Source of the DNA: Pseudomonadota bacterium
GTDB taxonomy: Bacteria > Pseudomonadota > Alphaproteobacteria > Micavibrionales > UBA2020
NCBI GenBank assembly: GCA_021845905.1
Contig: JAJZVA010000002.1
Location: 224,825 to 288,824 of the forward strand
Reading direction: 5' to 3'
DNA: 64,000 bases
Shown: in pieces, positions 1 to 7,877 of the stretch
Layout: each line of letters begins with the position of its first letter
Numbering within the stretch: the stretch's first letter is position 1
The notes under the pieces: model-generated
What the model was told of the DNA's origin: nothing
Database searches by the model: none
What the model saw: only the letters and a program-made list of their open reading frames with translations
Position numbers and translations under genes: made by a program

Positions 1-1
1 G

Positions 2-541
2 CTGAATGATCCGAAGGTGCGCAAATATCTCGAAGACAAGGAAATAGCCAACGACATAAATGTTATTTCCAATGAAGCCGTCAACACGATGAAAAAGTTC
101 GGCGCCACGACGCAGGATGAGGGTCTGAAGCAAATCTTTAATCTTGCCGCGGGAACCGCCGTTCCGCTGGCGACGGAATATGTACTGAAAGGCGATCTCA
201 GTTTTCTTAGTAAGGCGCAGGCAGCCAAGGCGATTCCAAAGGCGTTTTTATTGCGAAAAACTTTTGAAGACGTCGTGAAACGCAAAGATCCCGTTATCCA
301 TCAACTTCTCGACGCGTTGCAGAACAATCAAACCGCGATCGATGCCGCGCTCCGCATCGCCGTCAAAACAAACGGCGATCTTTTCAAGCTCGAAAAAGAT
401 GCAAAAGGTCAGGGTTATATCGTCGATCTGACGACGGGCTCGGGTCTGAAGTTCCCCATCGAGAAGCCGGTCTATGATGAGGCCGTCGCGCTTCTCGCCA
501 CAGCCAAGAAGGGCAACCCGCCGCCGAAACCCGGCGCCTGA
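2..541 (+). CDS. C-terminal part of an unrecognised protein (cut by window edge)
   Basis: The reading frame is open from base 2, so the gene begins before the window; a GTG at 17 is an internal codon as likely as a start. About 180 residues are visible, mostly helical and soluble, with no signal peptide or membrane segment and no motif I recognise. A fairly polar N-terminal half is followed by a helical stretch and a short strand-like region near the end. The C-terminus is a basic Pro/Gly tail ending KPGA, similar in style to the tails of the three genes facing it on the other strand. It converges with the small membrane-protein gene at 628-864 and shares a terminator hairpin with it. Function unknown. 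Confidence 0.7.
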   Translation: MNDPKVRKYLEDKEIANDINVISNEAVNTMKKFGATTQDEGLKQIFNLAAGTAVPLATEYVLKGDLSFLSKAQAAKAIPKAFLLRKTFEDVVKRKDPVIHQLLDALQNNQTAIDAALRIAVKTNGDLFKLEKDAKGQGYIVDLTTGSGLKFPIEKPVYDEAVALLATAKKGNPPPKPGA

Positions 542-570
542 TATCGCGCCATCACGCGCTAAGCCGACAA

Positions 571-604
571 AAAACCCCGCCGGAACTTCCGGCGGGGTTT
601 TTGT
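571..604. terminator. Rho-independent terminator between convergent genes
   Basis: A perfect 9-bp stem, CCCCGCCGG (575-583) with CCGGCGGGG (589-597), closes a 5-nt loop. It is followed by a T-run on the plus strand and preceded by an A-run, so it can work in both directions. It sits just past the stop of the rightward gene ending at 541 and before the end of the leftward gene at 628. Confidence 0.9.
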
Positions 605-627
605 TTCATGCGATCAAACGGTTTTGA

Positions 628-864
628 TTATTGACCGCCCGGGCCTTTCGGCTTGTTTTTCATTTTCTTGTAGACAGCTTTTCCTCCGACATAAGCGCCG
701 CCAACGATGGCAACCGGCGCGGCAACCGCGGCGGCGACGTGGAAAGCGACATAAGCTCCTACGCCCGCGACACCCGCACCGGCAACGGCAGCGAAAGCCG
801 CGCTTAAATCACCATTTTTTGCGTCAGAGATCTTTTTTTTGAAGCTATCCTTAAAATTTTTCAT
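628..864 (-). CDS. Small glycine/alanine-rich membrane protein
   Basis: A 78-residue protein. A basic amphipathic N-terminus (MKNFKDSFKKK) is followed by a long Ala/Gly/Val stretch (about residues 20-62) with glycine-zipper spacing that would make one or two membrane segments or a helical hairpin. It ends in a basic tail, KNKPKGPGGQ. The start is supported by AGGAG about 9 nt upstream and by a good sigma-70-type promoter (922-950), so it can be transcribed separately from the Clp-like gene at 1069-3543. No family is recognised. Small glycine-zipper proteins can be pore-forming, toxin-like or membrane anchors; the sequence does not decide among these. Its position suggests it works with the ATPase and the coiled-coil protein, which is inference. 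Confidence 0.7.
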   Translation of the reverse strand: MKNFKDSFKKKISDAKNGDLSAAFAAVAGAGVAGVGAYVAFHVAAAVAAPVAIVGGAYVGGKAVYKKMKNKPKGPGGQ

Positions 865-921
865 TTCCTATGTGCTCCTTGCTGTGTGTTGTAAGCATGA
901 ATTATTTTTCCATACTGTAAG

Positions 922-950
922 GTTGTACTAAAAATTTATCATAACGTCAA
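922..950 (-). promoter_or_regulatory. Sigma-70-type promoter for the small membrane-protein gene
   Basis: On the minus strand a -35 box TTGACG (945-950) and a -10 box TACAAC (922-927) are separated by exactly 17 bp in an AT-rich gap. The start codon of the gene ending at 628 lies about 57 nt downstream. Confidence 0.55.
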
Positions 951-1068
951 GTGTTATATGGGCTAAAAAAGCCGGATGCCTGAAGAATGACCGGACGCAA
1001 TTTTTGGGCGCGGCTACATGGCGGGCTTTCAAGAAAAGGGCTTTCAAAAAAGCGCTTTTGAAGCCGAA

Positions 1069-3543
1069 TCAGCCGTTATTCGGGCCTTGCTTGTTATTTG
1101 CCGCGGTCTTGCGGGTTGCGGGTTTTTCGACTGTTGCAGGCGCGCTGTTATCGTTCTGCGCGGACGGTTTCTTTGCCGCCGCGGCGGTGAATTGCGTCCT
1201 GATTTTCGCCTGCTCGGGCTTTTCCTTGTCGGGCGTGGGCACATAAGTCACTTCGACGGTGCCTTGCGTGTTCGGGTGCTGCAACAAGGTGTCCGCGACG
1301 TTCGATGTGATATTGTTTTCGATGTAGTTCATGATGCCGCGTCCGCCGTTTTTCGGATCGTACTGGTCCTGACACATCTCCTTAAGGTCTTTTTCCGGCA
1401 CTTCGACGGAGATGCCTTTGTCAGCGATCCATTGGTTAAGTTCCTTCAGGCTCTTGTTGGCGATCTTGATGATCTCTATCTGACCCAGACGATTGAAGCA
1501 GAAGATGCCCGTGAAACGGTTGAGAAACTCAGGGCGAAAGCCTTTTTCTCCCGTCAGGGGGTTCGGTTCCGGATTCCACAAATCCTTAAGGGCTTTTTTC
1601 TTGGCTTCTTCAAACGTCAGGCTTTCATCGAGGAAGTATTGCGCCCCGACGTTTGACGTGAGGATGTTGATGGAATTGGCAAAGGAAGCTTTGACGCCGC
1701 GACGGTCAACCAGCACGCCCTCGTCGATGATTTGCAGGAAAAGGTCGAAGACTTGCTTGTCTGCCTTTTCAATTTCGTCGAAAAGATTGATGCAAGAGGG
1801 CATGCGGCGCATGTTGTTGGTTAGAAGACCGCCCTCAGCATGGCCTTCGTAGCCCGGAGGCGCGCCGATCAGCACGGCGCCGGCATGTTTTTCGCCGTAT
1901 TCGGACATGTTATAGATTTGCAACGCGGATTCGTCGCCGAACAGGGAGTCGGCGAGCGCTTTGGCGAGCTCCGTTTTTCCGACGCCCGAAGGCCCGATGA
2001 AAATGAAGGAACCGATCGGCTTGTTGGGCTTTTTGAGTCCGGTGCGTCCGCGCTTGACGGATTTGGAGATCGCTTCAATAGGCTCATCCTGACCAAAAAC
2101 ACGCGCTTTCAGCGTTTCGGCGAGGTTGAGGAGTTTTTGGCTTTCGTCCTGCTTCAGTTTGTTGGCCGGAACGTGCGAAAGGCGGCTGAATTCCGCCAGC
2201 ACGTGTTCGTCGGTCAGCGTGAGGTCGTCGCCGTTGCTTTCCTGCATCAGCTCGGCGTACTTTTTCTGATTCGCGTCCATCGCGGTTTGCAATTCCGCAC
2301 GGGCTTCTTTGAGGGCAGTGATTTCTTCGGAATCGGTCAGGTCCACTTCGGTAAATATTTTGAACTTTCCGCCTGCGGCATTTTCCGGGGCGGCACCGAC
2401 GATGAGATCTTCGCCATGGGTCAATTTATAATCGTCCTTGATCGTCTGGCGCGTTTTGTCGTCTTTCGCCTCGTGATAGGCCTTGCGGGCGTTTTTCAGA
2501 GCCTGCTCTTCGGCCCTTAGACCGGCGATGGCCTGATCGAGTTCTCTCAGGCCATCAAGGCCTTTTGTCTGGTCTTCGCGAATGATGCGCAAGGCGTCCT
2601 TCCGCGACGCCCAGTCCGCGTTCACTTCGTCGATGGTGTTTTGGGTTTCGAGCTTGAGGGCTTCGAGCTCTTGCGGCGTTTTGCCGGCGAGGTCGCCCGC
2701 CACGCTGTTCCCGGCGAGGGCTCGCGTGATGCCGGAAAGTTTTTCTTCCAGCGCGTCGAGTTCCTGCGGGCGGAGACGTGCCGTGCGGCAGTAAGCCACC
2801 AGAGCGCCTTCGAGAATGACGATCGAGCGTTTCGGCTGGGCGAGGTCGAGCGTCAGACCGGGGTATTTTTTCGCCAGTTCCATGACCTGATCGACGGCCT
2901 CTTTCGAGACGTTTACGCCATACTGTTTCGAGAAGCGTTCCGCCGTGTGGTCGAGGATGGCGCGCATGTCTTCCGCGTTCGGCTCGCCGACGTCGCGCAG
3001 GGTGAACAGCTTTGAAATGCCGGAATGCGATTCGTAAAGGTCGCGCAACGCGCTGTCCGCGGCTTCGAAAATCACCTGAACGCGCGGCGTGCCCTTGGCG
3101 GCATCCATCAAAACGTTCATCAGGTTGTTGGTGCCGTTGTTGCGCAGGCCGTCGATGAAGCCCTTGGTGTCATCGATGACAAGCGCGGGATCCTTCGATT
3201 TTTTCAGCTCGTTGATCGCGGCCTTGAAGCTTTTGTCGATCTCCTGCGGATTGCCTGAGGCGAAAAGACCGTCGACGTCGAGATAGTAAAAATCCTTCGC
3301 CGCGAGGCTGACGGGCATGTCGTCGCTGAGCTGGTTGGCCTGCAGCCCGAGCAGGATGGAGGACAGGCCGACGCCGTTTTTTCCGTACAGGATGAGGTTG
3401 TTGTTGGCATTTTTGCGCAACAGGACGTCGAGGACGGCATCAAGCTCGTCTTTGCGGCCGATGAATTTGAAATCGGGGCGGACGTCGAGATAGTCTCTGC
3501 CCTTGATCAGGAAACTTTTCGTTTCTTTGTTGTTTTCAGCCAT
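1069..3543 (-). CDS. ClpB/ClpV-like double AAA+ ATPase with degenerate first domain
   Basis: An 824-residue Hsp100-type protein without the usual Clp N-domain; it enters directly into AAA domain 1. In domain 1 the Walker A region reads GKNGVGLSS (54-62), with Leu where the catalytic Lys should be, and the Walker B region reads LVIDD (121-125), so this domain probably does not hydrolyse ATP. A charged helical middle region (about 260-440) resembles the ClpB M-domain. Domain 2 is intact: Walker A GPSGVGKT (517-524), pore-loop-like GAPPGYEGHAEGG (from 560), Walker B INLFDE (585-590) and an arginine-finger-like LNR. The last ~45 residues are a disordered basic Ala/Lys/Asn/Gln tail. It follows the coiled-coil gene (3657-5435) by 113 bp and is probably co-transcribed with it. 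Substrate and partner unknown; a remodelling ATPase for a secretion or surface assembly is possible but unproven. Confidence 0.85.
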   Translation of the reverse strand: MAENNKETKSFLIKGRDYLDVRPDFKFIGRKDELDAVLDVLLRKNANNNLILYGKNGVGLSSILLGLQANQLSDDMPVSLAAKDFYYLDVDGLFASGNPQEIDKSFKAAINELKKSKDPALVIDDTKGFIDGLRNNGTNNLMNVLMDAAKGTPRVQVIFEAADSALRDLYESHSGISKLFTLRDVGEPNAEDMRAILDHTAERFSKQYGVNVSKEAVDQVMELAKKYPGLTLDLAQPKRSIVILEGALVAYCRTARLRPQELDALEEKLSGITRALAGNSVAGDLAGKTPQELEALKLETQNTIDEVNADWASRKDALRIIREDQTKGLDGLRELDQAIAGLRAEEQALKNARKAYHEAKDDKTRQTIKDDYKLTHGEDLIVGAAPENAAGGKFKIFTEVDLTDSEEITALKEARAELQTAMDANQKKYAELMQESNGDDLTLTDEHVLAEFSRLSHVPANKLKQDESQKLLNLAETLKARVFGQDEPIEAISKSVKRGRTGLKKPNKPIGSFIFIGPSGVGKTELAKALADSLFGDESALQIYNMSEYGEKHAGAVLIGAPPGYEGHAEGGLLTNNMRRMPSCINLFDEIEKADKQVFDLFLQIIDEGVLVDRRGVKASFANSINILTSNVGAQYFLDESLTFEEAKKKALKDLWNPEPNPLTGEKGFRPEFLNRFTGIFCFNRLGQIEIIKIANKSLKELNQWIADKGISVEVPEKDLKEMCQDQYDPKNGGRGIMNYIENNITSNVADTLLQHPNTQGTVEVTYVPTPDKEKPEQAKIRTQFTAAAAKKPSAQNDNSAPATVEKPATRKTAANNKQGPNNG

Positions 3544-3607
3544 GTTCCTGTTGCTCCCTTGCGAAACGCATAGTCAAAGAAGGTGGATCCGGACGGGCGG
3601 GGATATC

Positions 3608-3635
3608 GGGGAGCGGCTGTTGAAAGCTGCTCCCC
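3608..3635 (-). other. Hairpin between the coiled-coil and Clp-like genes
   Basis: GGGGAGC (3608-3614) pairs with GCTCCCC (3629-3635) in the 113-bp gap. There is no T-run, so it looks more like an mRNA processing or stabilising structure than a terminator. It could set different levels for the two proteins. Confidence 0.45.
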
Positions 3636-3656
3636 ATGATAACCCGCCATCAGGGC

Positions 3657-5435
3657 TTATTGAGGCTTGGCGCCGCCACTTTTCTTTTTCGCAGCGGGTT
3701 CTTGCGCCGGTTGCTTTTTGTCCTGTTTTGGTTCGTTGTTGTTGGCGGCCTCTTGGTTGAAATCGGTGCTGAGGCCTTCGGCAACGTTGTTGTTCGCCGC
3801 CGTGCCGCGTTCTTGCGCCGTGGCTTCAAGAAGTTCTCCCATGGCTTCCATGGAGGTCTTCACGGCCTTGTTCAGAGCTTCCAGGCTCTCCTGCCTCATT
3901 TCCTTCGCCGCTTTGGAAATGACGCTGGTGTCGCGAAGCCTTTCCGCGTTTTGCATCATGTTTTCGGCCAGTTCGCTATATCCGGCGGCCTGACGCAGGG
4001 ATTCCTTCTGGTGGGCAAGGTCGGTCCTTTCGGTCATGATGCGTATCGCGTCGTGGGCGTGCTCCGCCGCCTCGTTGACGGAGGCGCTCGAGATCGTCGT
4101 CAGGGTGGTGGCGATTCCTTCCGCGACGCCGGCGATGCCTGAGCTGGTCAGTTCGCCCGCTTTCTGAAGCTGCTCGATGTTCGCGGCTTTCAGCGTGGCG
4201 ACGCGATGGCCCTGTATGGCGAGGTCCGCGTTGCTCTTGGCGGTCTCGACCGCCGAAGATTGGGCGATGGAGATGAAATCCTCGATTCTGGCCAGCTTGT
4301 TTTCGCGTATCGTTCTCTGCACTGCGCCTTCGTTATCGGGGGGAAGCGCCATCTGCTCGCGCAATCCCTTGTTGGCGCGCGCGGCTTCGCCCGTCGCTTC
4401 TGCTACCAGGCGGAATATGCCCTGAATGCCGCGATTTGCGTCGTTCAGCGTGTCGATTTGCTCGCCGCGGGCTTCCAGAAGCTTGGTGACCAGCGCGCCC
4501 TTCGTCGCCACGGTGTCGATGAATTTCAGAGAAACATCGATCAGTTTTTGCTGTTTTTCCTTCCATTCAGGACCGGAAATATCGAGCAGCATACGGAGCT
4601 GTTCCTTTTCTTTCTGGAACTCGGCGAACTTTGTCTCCGTGAGCGGTGAATCTTTCAGCGCTTGAAGGTCTTTCTTCTTGTTCTCAAGCTCGGCGAGGCG
4701 GCTGGCCCTTTCCGCTTCGATCTCGGCGATTTGGGCGAGAGCTTCCGGAGACGTCCTTTTCATGAACGGCAGGCCGGTTTTCTGCTCGCGAAGTCTGGCG
4801 ATGCGGCCGGCGTCCGTGACGTTTTGCTGCTCGAGACGGGCGATTTCAGCGGTTCTGTCGGCGACTTCCTGGTCGCGACGGGCTTGAGCTTCTTTGTCTT
4901 GCTGGATTTCCTTGTAAACTTCGAGCGTCATCTCCTTGCCTTGCTGGCGGAGCGTCCAGATCGCGTCGATGATGTCGGTCAGCGGATTGATGGTTTCATC
5001 ATATTCTTTGATGCCGCCGGTGATGTCGATGATCATGTCGCGCAGTTGGGAGATGGTATCGGTTTCGGAAAGGGCGACGATGTCTTTTGACATGTTGGTG
5101 CGCTGCTCATGAAGGTAGCGCTTGAAAAGCTCGAATTCCTTCTGGCGGCGCTTGTTTTCTTCCGGCGTCGCGTTGACGTCGTACGTCAGCGCTTCGGCGA
5201 TTTTCTTTTTCTTGTCTTCCGGTGCGATATCTTTGCCGATGATGATCTGGAAGAAGAGATTGGTCTCGATATCGTAAGGTTTTTCTTCCGGTGTTTTTTG
5301 AACCTTTTGCTCTGCTTCCGGCTCTGCCGTGACAGGGGCTCTTTTGGGAGTGGTTTTGCCGCCGCTGTGGACTTTTCTTGCTTCTTCGACAAGCTCAGCG
5401 ATTTTTTCTTTTTGAGGTGAAGTTTTTTCGGCCAT
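3657..5435 (-). CDS. Large cytoplasmic coiled-coil protein, partner of the Clp-like ATPase
   Basis: A 592-residue protein without signal peptide or membrane segment. A charged N-terminus (1-55) leads into a helical region. Residues about 180-300 are very rich in Glu/Lys/Arg/Gln with heptad-like spacing, a strong coiled-coil signature. Residues about 300-530 are helical with many Ala/Thr/Ser, and the end is a low-complexity Asn/Gln/Lys/Ala tail finishing GGAKPQ. The helical second half recalls in a general way TelA-type anion-resistance proteins; that resemblance is weak and may only reflect composition. AGGAG lies 7 nt before the ATG. It is the first gene of a leftward operon with the Clp-like gene. 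A scaffold or adaptor role for the ATPase is inferred from position only. Confidence 0.75.
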   Translation of the reverse strand: MAEKTSPQKEKIAELVEEARKVHSGGKTTPKRAPVTAEPEAEQKVQKTPEEKPYDIETNLFFQIIIGKDIAPEDKKKKIAEALTYDVNATPEENKRRQKEFELFKRYLHEQRTNMSKDIVALSETDTISQLRDMIIDITGGIKEYDETINPLTDIIDAIWTLRQQGKEMTLEVYKEIQQDKEAQARRDQEVADRTAEIARLEQQNVTDAGRIARLREQKTGLPFMKRTSPEALAQIAEIEAERASRLAELENKKKDLQALKDSPLTETKFAEFQKEKEQLRMLLDISGPEWKEKQQKLIDVSLKFIDTVATKGALVTKLLEARGEQIDTLNDANRGIQGIFRLVAEATGEAARANKGLREQMALPPDNEGAVQRTIRENKLARIEDFISIAQSSAVETAKSNADLAIQGHRVATLKAANIEQLQKAGELTSSGIAGVAEGIATTLTTISSASVNEAAEHAHDAIRIMTERTDLAHQKESLRQAAGYSELAENMMQNAERLRDTSVISKAAKEMRQESLEALNKAVKTSMEAMGELLEATAQERGTAANNNVAEGLSTDFNQEAANNNEPKQDKKQPAQEPAAKKKSGGAKPQ

Positions 5436-5862
5436 TATCGTTCTCCTGTTTTATTGTGTCGGTTGTTCAGACACTGTTGGTGCGATGTAAAATAGACTTG
5501 GCGTTAATAAGGATTTATTTTCTACTAACGTCGGCAGAAAACAAACCTATACATAAAACCATAATACGTCAATACGAATTAGGAAGAATTATATTTTATA
5601 TTGTTATTGTAACTATATTATAGTTTCGAATGTTTTCTTGCCGTATTAATTATTCATAATTTGAAATGCAAATCCTGAAATCTTCAAGATGAGTTTCAAT
5701 ATGAACGCCATTAACTTTACAGTGTATGGATTTTTATATTTATGGAATATAAAACATTCTTTTTTGCGGTTTTTTTTCCAGTGATATGATTCTTTTAGAA
5801 TCTGTCCGCGCTTGATGTAAACATTCGGCAACAAATCACTTTTACCTTATGGCGTTTTTGTC
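5436..5862. promoter_or_regulatory. AT-rich divergent intergenic region
   Basis: About 430 bp of very AT-rich sequence, unlike its GC-rich surroundings, between two divergent genes (coiled-coil leftward, J-domain protein rightward). It must hold both promoters. I cannot fix either one, and short open frames inside it (for example 5646-5834, minus) look like chance products of low GC. Such regions often bind nucleoid proteins or mark foreign DNA. Confidence 0.5.
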
Positions 5863-6807
5863 GTGAAAATGATGACCCATTACCAGCGTCTCGGTGTCGC
5901 GCGCGATGCTCCCGCGGCTGTGATTCGCGCGGCCTACAAGGCGCTGGCGCAGGCGCATCATCCGGACAAGAATCTCGACAATCCCGACGCGACCGAAGCC
6001 ATGCAGGAGATCAACCAGGCCTATGCGGTTTTATCCGACCCGCAAAGGCGCGCGGACTACGATATGTCTCTCGCCCGCGCCGAAGAGGCGGAACGCGCGG
6101 TCTGGACGCAGCCGCCGCCCGCGCCGCAACAGCAAGGCAACGCCGCGCGGCCCGCCAGCAGGGCGCCGATGGTGATTTTCGTGACGGCGCTGGTCGGCGC
6201 GATGATTTTTTCCTTTTCTTACGCTTATATTTTCAAGGTTTCCCCACGTGCCGCATCCGGAACCGCTCCGGAAACGGCGCCCGCGCCGCCGCAACCGGTC
6301 TTGCGCAAAATCGAGCAGACGGCTTCCGACCCCCGCGCGGCGGAACGGCGTCTCGCGGATTGCGTTTTCTCCGCCGCCAGCGCATATGATGTCCGTCCAT
6401 CTGTTCTGCTCGCCTTGTTCAGCGCGGCGGGCGGCGCATCGGGGGATGAAACGCCGGCGGCGGACGGCGGTTCCGGTCTCGGCGCCATGCAGGTCAATAC
6501 GTGGTGGGTGCCGCAGCTCGCCGCCTTGTGGCATGTGCCGCCTGAAAAAGCCGAAGACATGGTGCGCGACGACGTTTGCGTCAATATCGGCGTGGCGGCG
6601 TGGATTTTTCACGCGGCGGCAGAGGAGGGCGGAACGCTGCAACGGCAGGTCGCACGCTACGACGCATCCGTTCGTCACCTGCCCCGGGCAGACGAAAACG
6701 CCGCTTATGTGGCCAAAGTTCTGCGGCTTGCCCGGGTTTACAAGAATGTCAGGCGACCGCGGGATTTGCTGGGCGGAGAAAAGCCCGCCGCCGCAGGCAA
6801 ACCCTGA
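5863..6807 (+). CDS. J-domain / transmembrane / lytic-transglycosylase-like fusion
   Basis: A 314-residue protein in three parts. Residues 4-68 are a J-domain with the HPD motif at 33-35, the part of DnaJ that stimulates DnaK. After a Pro/Gln linker there is one membrane segment (about 103-124). Residues about 165-295 match the VirB1/SLT lytic transglycosylase fold: GSGLGAMQVNTWWVPQL (from 203) corresponds to the conserved GLMQIN segment, and DVCVNIGVAAWIF and the final AYVAKVLRLARVYK also fit. The catalytic Glu expected after the LLALF helix is absent; that position reads SAAGG (187-191), so murein cleavage is doubtful. Topology would put the J-domain in the cytoplasm and the muramidase-like domain in the periplasm. 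Start is GTG at 5863, with ATGs at 5869 and 5872 as alternatives. Monocistronic or first of an operon with ppk2. Confidence 0.75.
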   Translation: MKMMTHYQRLGVARDAPAAVIRAAYKALAQAHHPDKNLDNPDATEAMQEINQAYAVLSDPQRRADYDMSLARAEEAERAVWTQPPPAPQQQGNAARPASRAPMVIFVTALVGAMIFSFSYAYIFKVSPRAASGTAPETAPAPPQPVLRKIEQTASDPRAAERRLADCVFSAASAYDVRPSVLLALFSAAGGASGDETPAADGGSGLGAMQVNTWWVPQLAALWHVPPEKAEDMVRDDVCVNIGVAAWIFHAAAEEGGTLQRQVARYDASVRHLPRADENAAYVAKVLRLARVYKNVRRPRDLLGGEKPAAAGKP

Positions 6808-6888
6808 AAGCGTCTCCTTTGCTTGACGGGGAGGCGCGGCCTGTGAAAAAATACCTGCATGGAAAAATCAGGCAGCATGGAATAGCGC

Positions 6889-7800
6889 GTGTACGCTTTT
6901 GAGGATTGCAGGGTGAAACCCGGCGCGGCGGTCGACTTGAACGCCATGGACGCCAAGGCGACGCGCGGATGGACGAAAAGCCGGGCGCGGGCGCAGACAA
7001 GGCGCAATCTCGCGCGCATCGCCGAACTTCAGGAGCTGATGTTCGTCGAGAAAAAGCGCGGCCTGCTGATCGTCCTGCAGGCGATGGACACCGGCGGCAA
7101 GGACGGCACGGTGCGGACGCTGGGCGGCGCGATGAATCCGGCGGGCGCGCGCGTCGTCGCCTTCAAGAAGCCGACGGCGGAGGAAAAGGCCCATGATTTT
7201 CTCTGGCGCATCCGCAAGCATCTGCCGAAGGCGGGGGAGATGGTGATCTTCAACCGCTCGCACTACGAGGATGTCGGCATCGCCCGCGTGCACGCGCTTG
7301 CGCCGGAAAAGGAGCTGGACGCCCGCTACGCCGAGATCAACGTCTTCGAGGATGCGCTCGCACAGCCGACCGCCGAGGTGCCGGAAGGCACGCGCGTCCT
7401 CAAGTTTTTCCTGCACATCAGCAAGAAAGAGCAGCTCGCCCGCTTTCGCGACCGGCTCGACGACCCCGCCAAGCAGTGGAAGCTGAGCGCCGCCGATTTC
7501 GAGGAGCGGCAATATTGGGACGGCTATATGAAGGCGTATTCGCGCGCGCTTTCCGAATGCGCGACGGAAGAAGCGCCATGGTTCGTCGTGCCCGCCGACA
7601 ACAAATGGATGCGCGACCTGATCGTCACGCAGGTCGTGGTCGATTATCTCGAGGGCTTGAGCATGAAGCCGCCCGCGCCGACGGTCGACGTCGACGCCAT
7701 CCGCAGGAAATATTTCAACGCCCGCGCCGGAAAACCGTCCGTGCCGCAAAAAACGCCCCTGCCGAAAACGCCGCCTCGATCAGGGCCCGGTCCGAAATGA
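6889..7800 (+). CDS. ppk2: Polyphosphate kinase 2 family protein
   Basis: A single-domain PPK2 of about 300 residues, which transfers phosphate between inorganic polyphosphate and nucleotides in the cytoplasm. The Walker A segment AMDTGGKDG (65-73), the Walker B/lid segment FNRSHYEDVG (121-130) and the helix LFxWRI-like FLWRIRKHLPK are all present. One-domain PPK2s mostly phosphorylate AMP or ADP (or NDPs); which one applies cannot be read from the sequence. The GTG at 6889 has no clear ribosome binding site, and the ATG at 6946 (reading MDAKATRGW) is an alternative. The last ~30 residues are a Pro/Lys-rich tail. It lies 81 bp after the J-domain fusion gene on the same strand. Confidence 0.9.
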   Translation: MYAFEDCRVKPGAAVDLNAMDAKATRGWTKSRARAQTRRNLARIAELQELMFVEKKRGLLIVLQAMDTGGKDGTVRTLGGAMNPAGARVVAFKKPTAEEKAHDFLWRIRKHLPKAGEMVIFNRSHYEDVGIARVHALAPEKELDARYAEINVFEDALAQPTAEVPEGTRVLKFFLHISKKEQLARFRDRLDDPAKQWKLSAADFEERQYWDGYMKAYSRALSECATEEAPWFVVPADNKWMRDLIVTQVVVDYLEGLSMKPPAPTVDVDAIRRKYFNARAGKPSVPQKTPLPKTPPRSGPGPK

Positions 7801-7877
7801 TTCCAAAACAAGCGGACGCTCTGGCGTTCCTGCGCGGGCTGTTCTAATATTCGGAGCGGGACGGACACAAGAGGGTC

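Noticed and set aside
1069..3543. ClpV of a type VI secretion system
   Set aside because: No TssB/C, Hcp, VgrG or TssM-type gene lies nearby, and the usual Clp N-domain is missing.
5646..5834. 62-codon open frame in the AT-rich gap
   Set aside because: No ribosome binding site, Lys/Ile/Phe-rich as expected from AT-rich noise.
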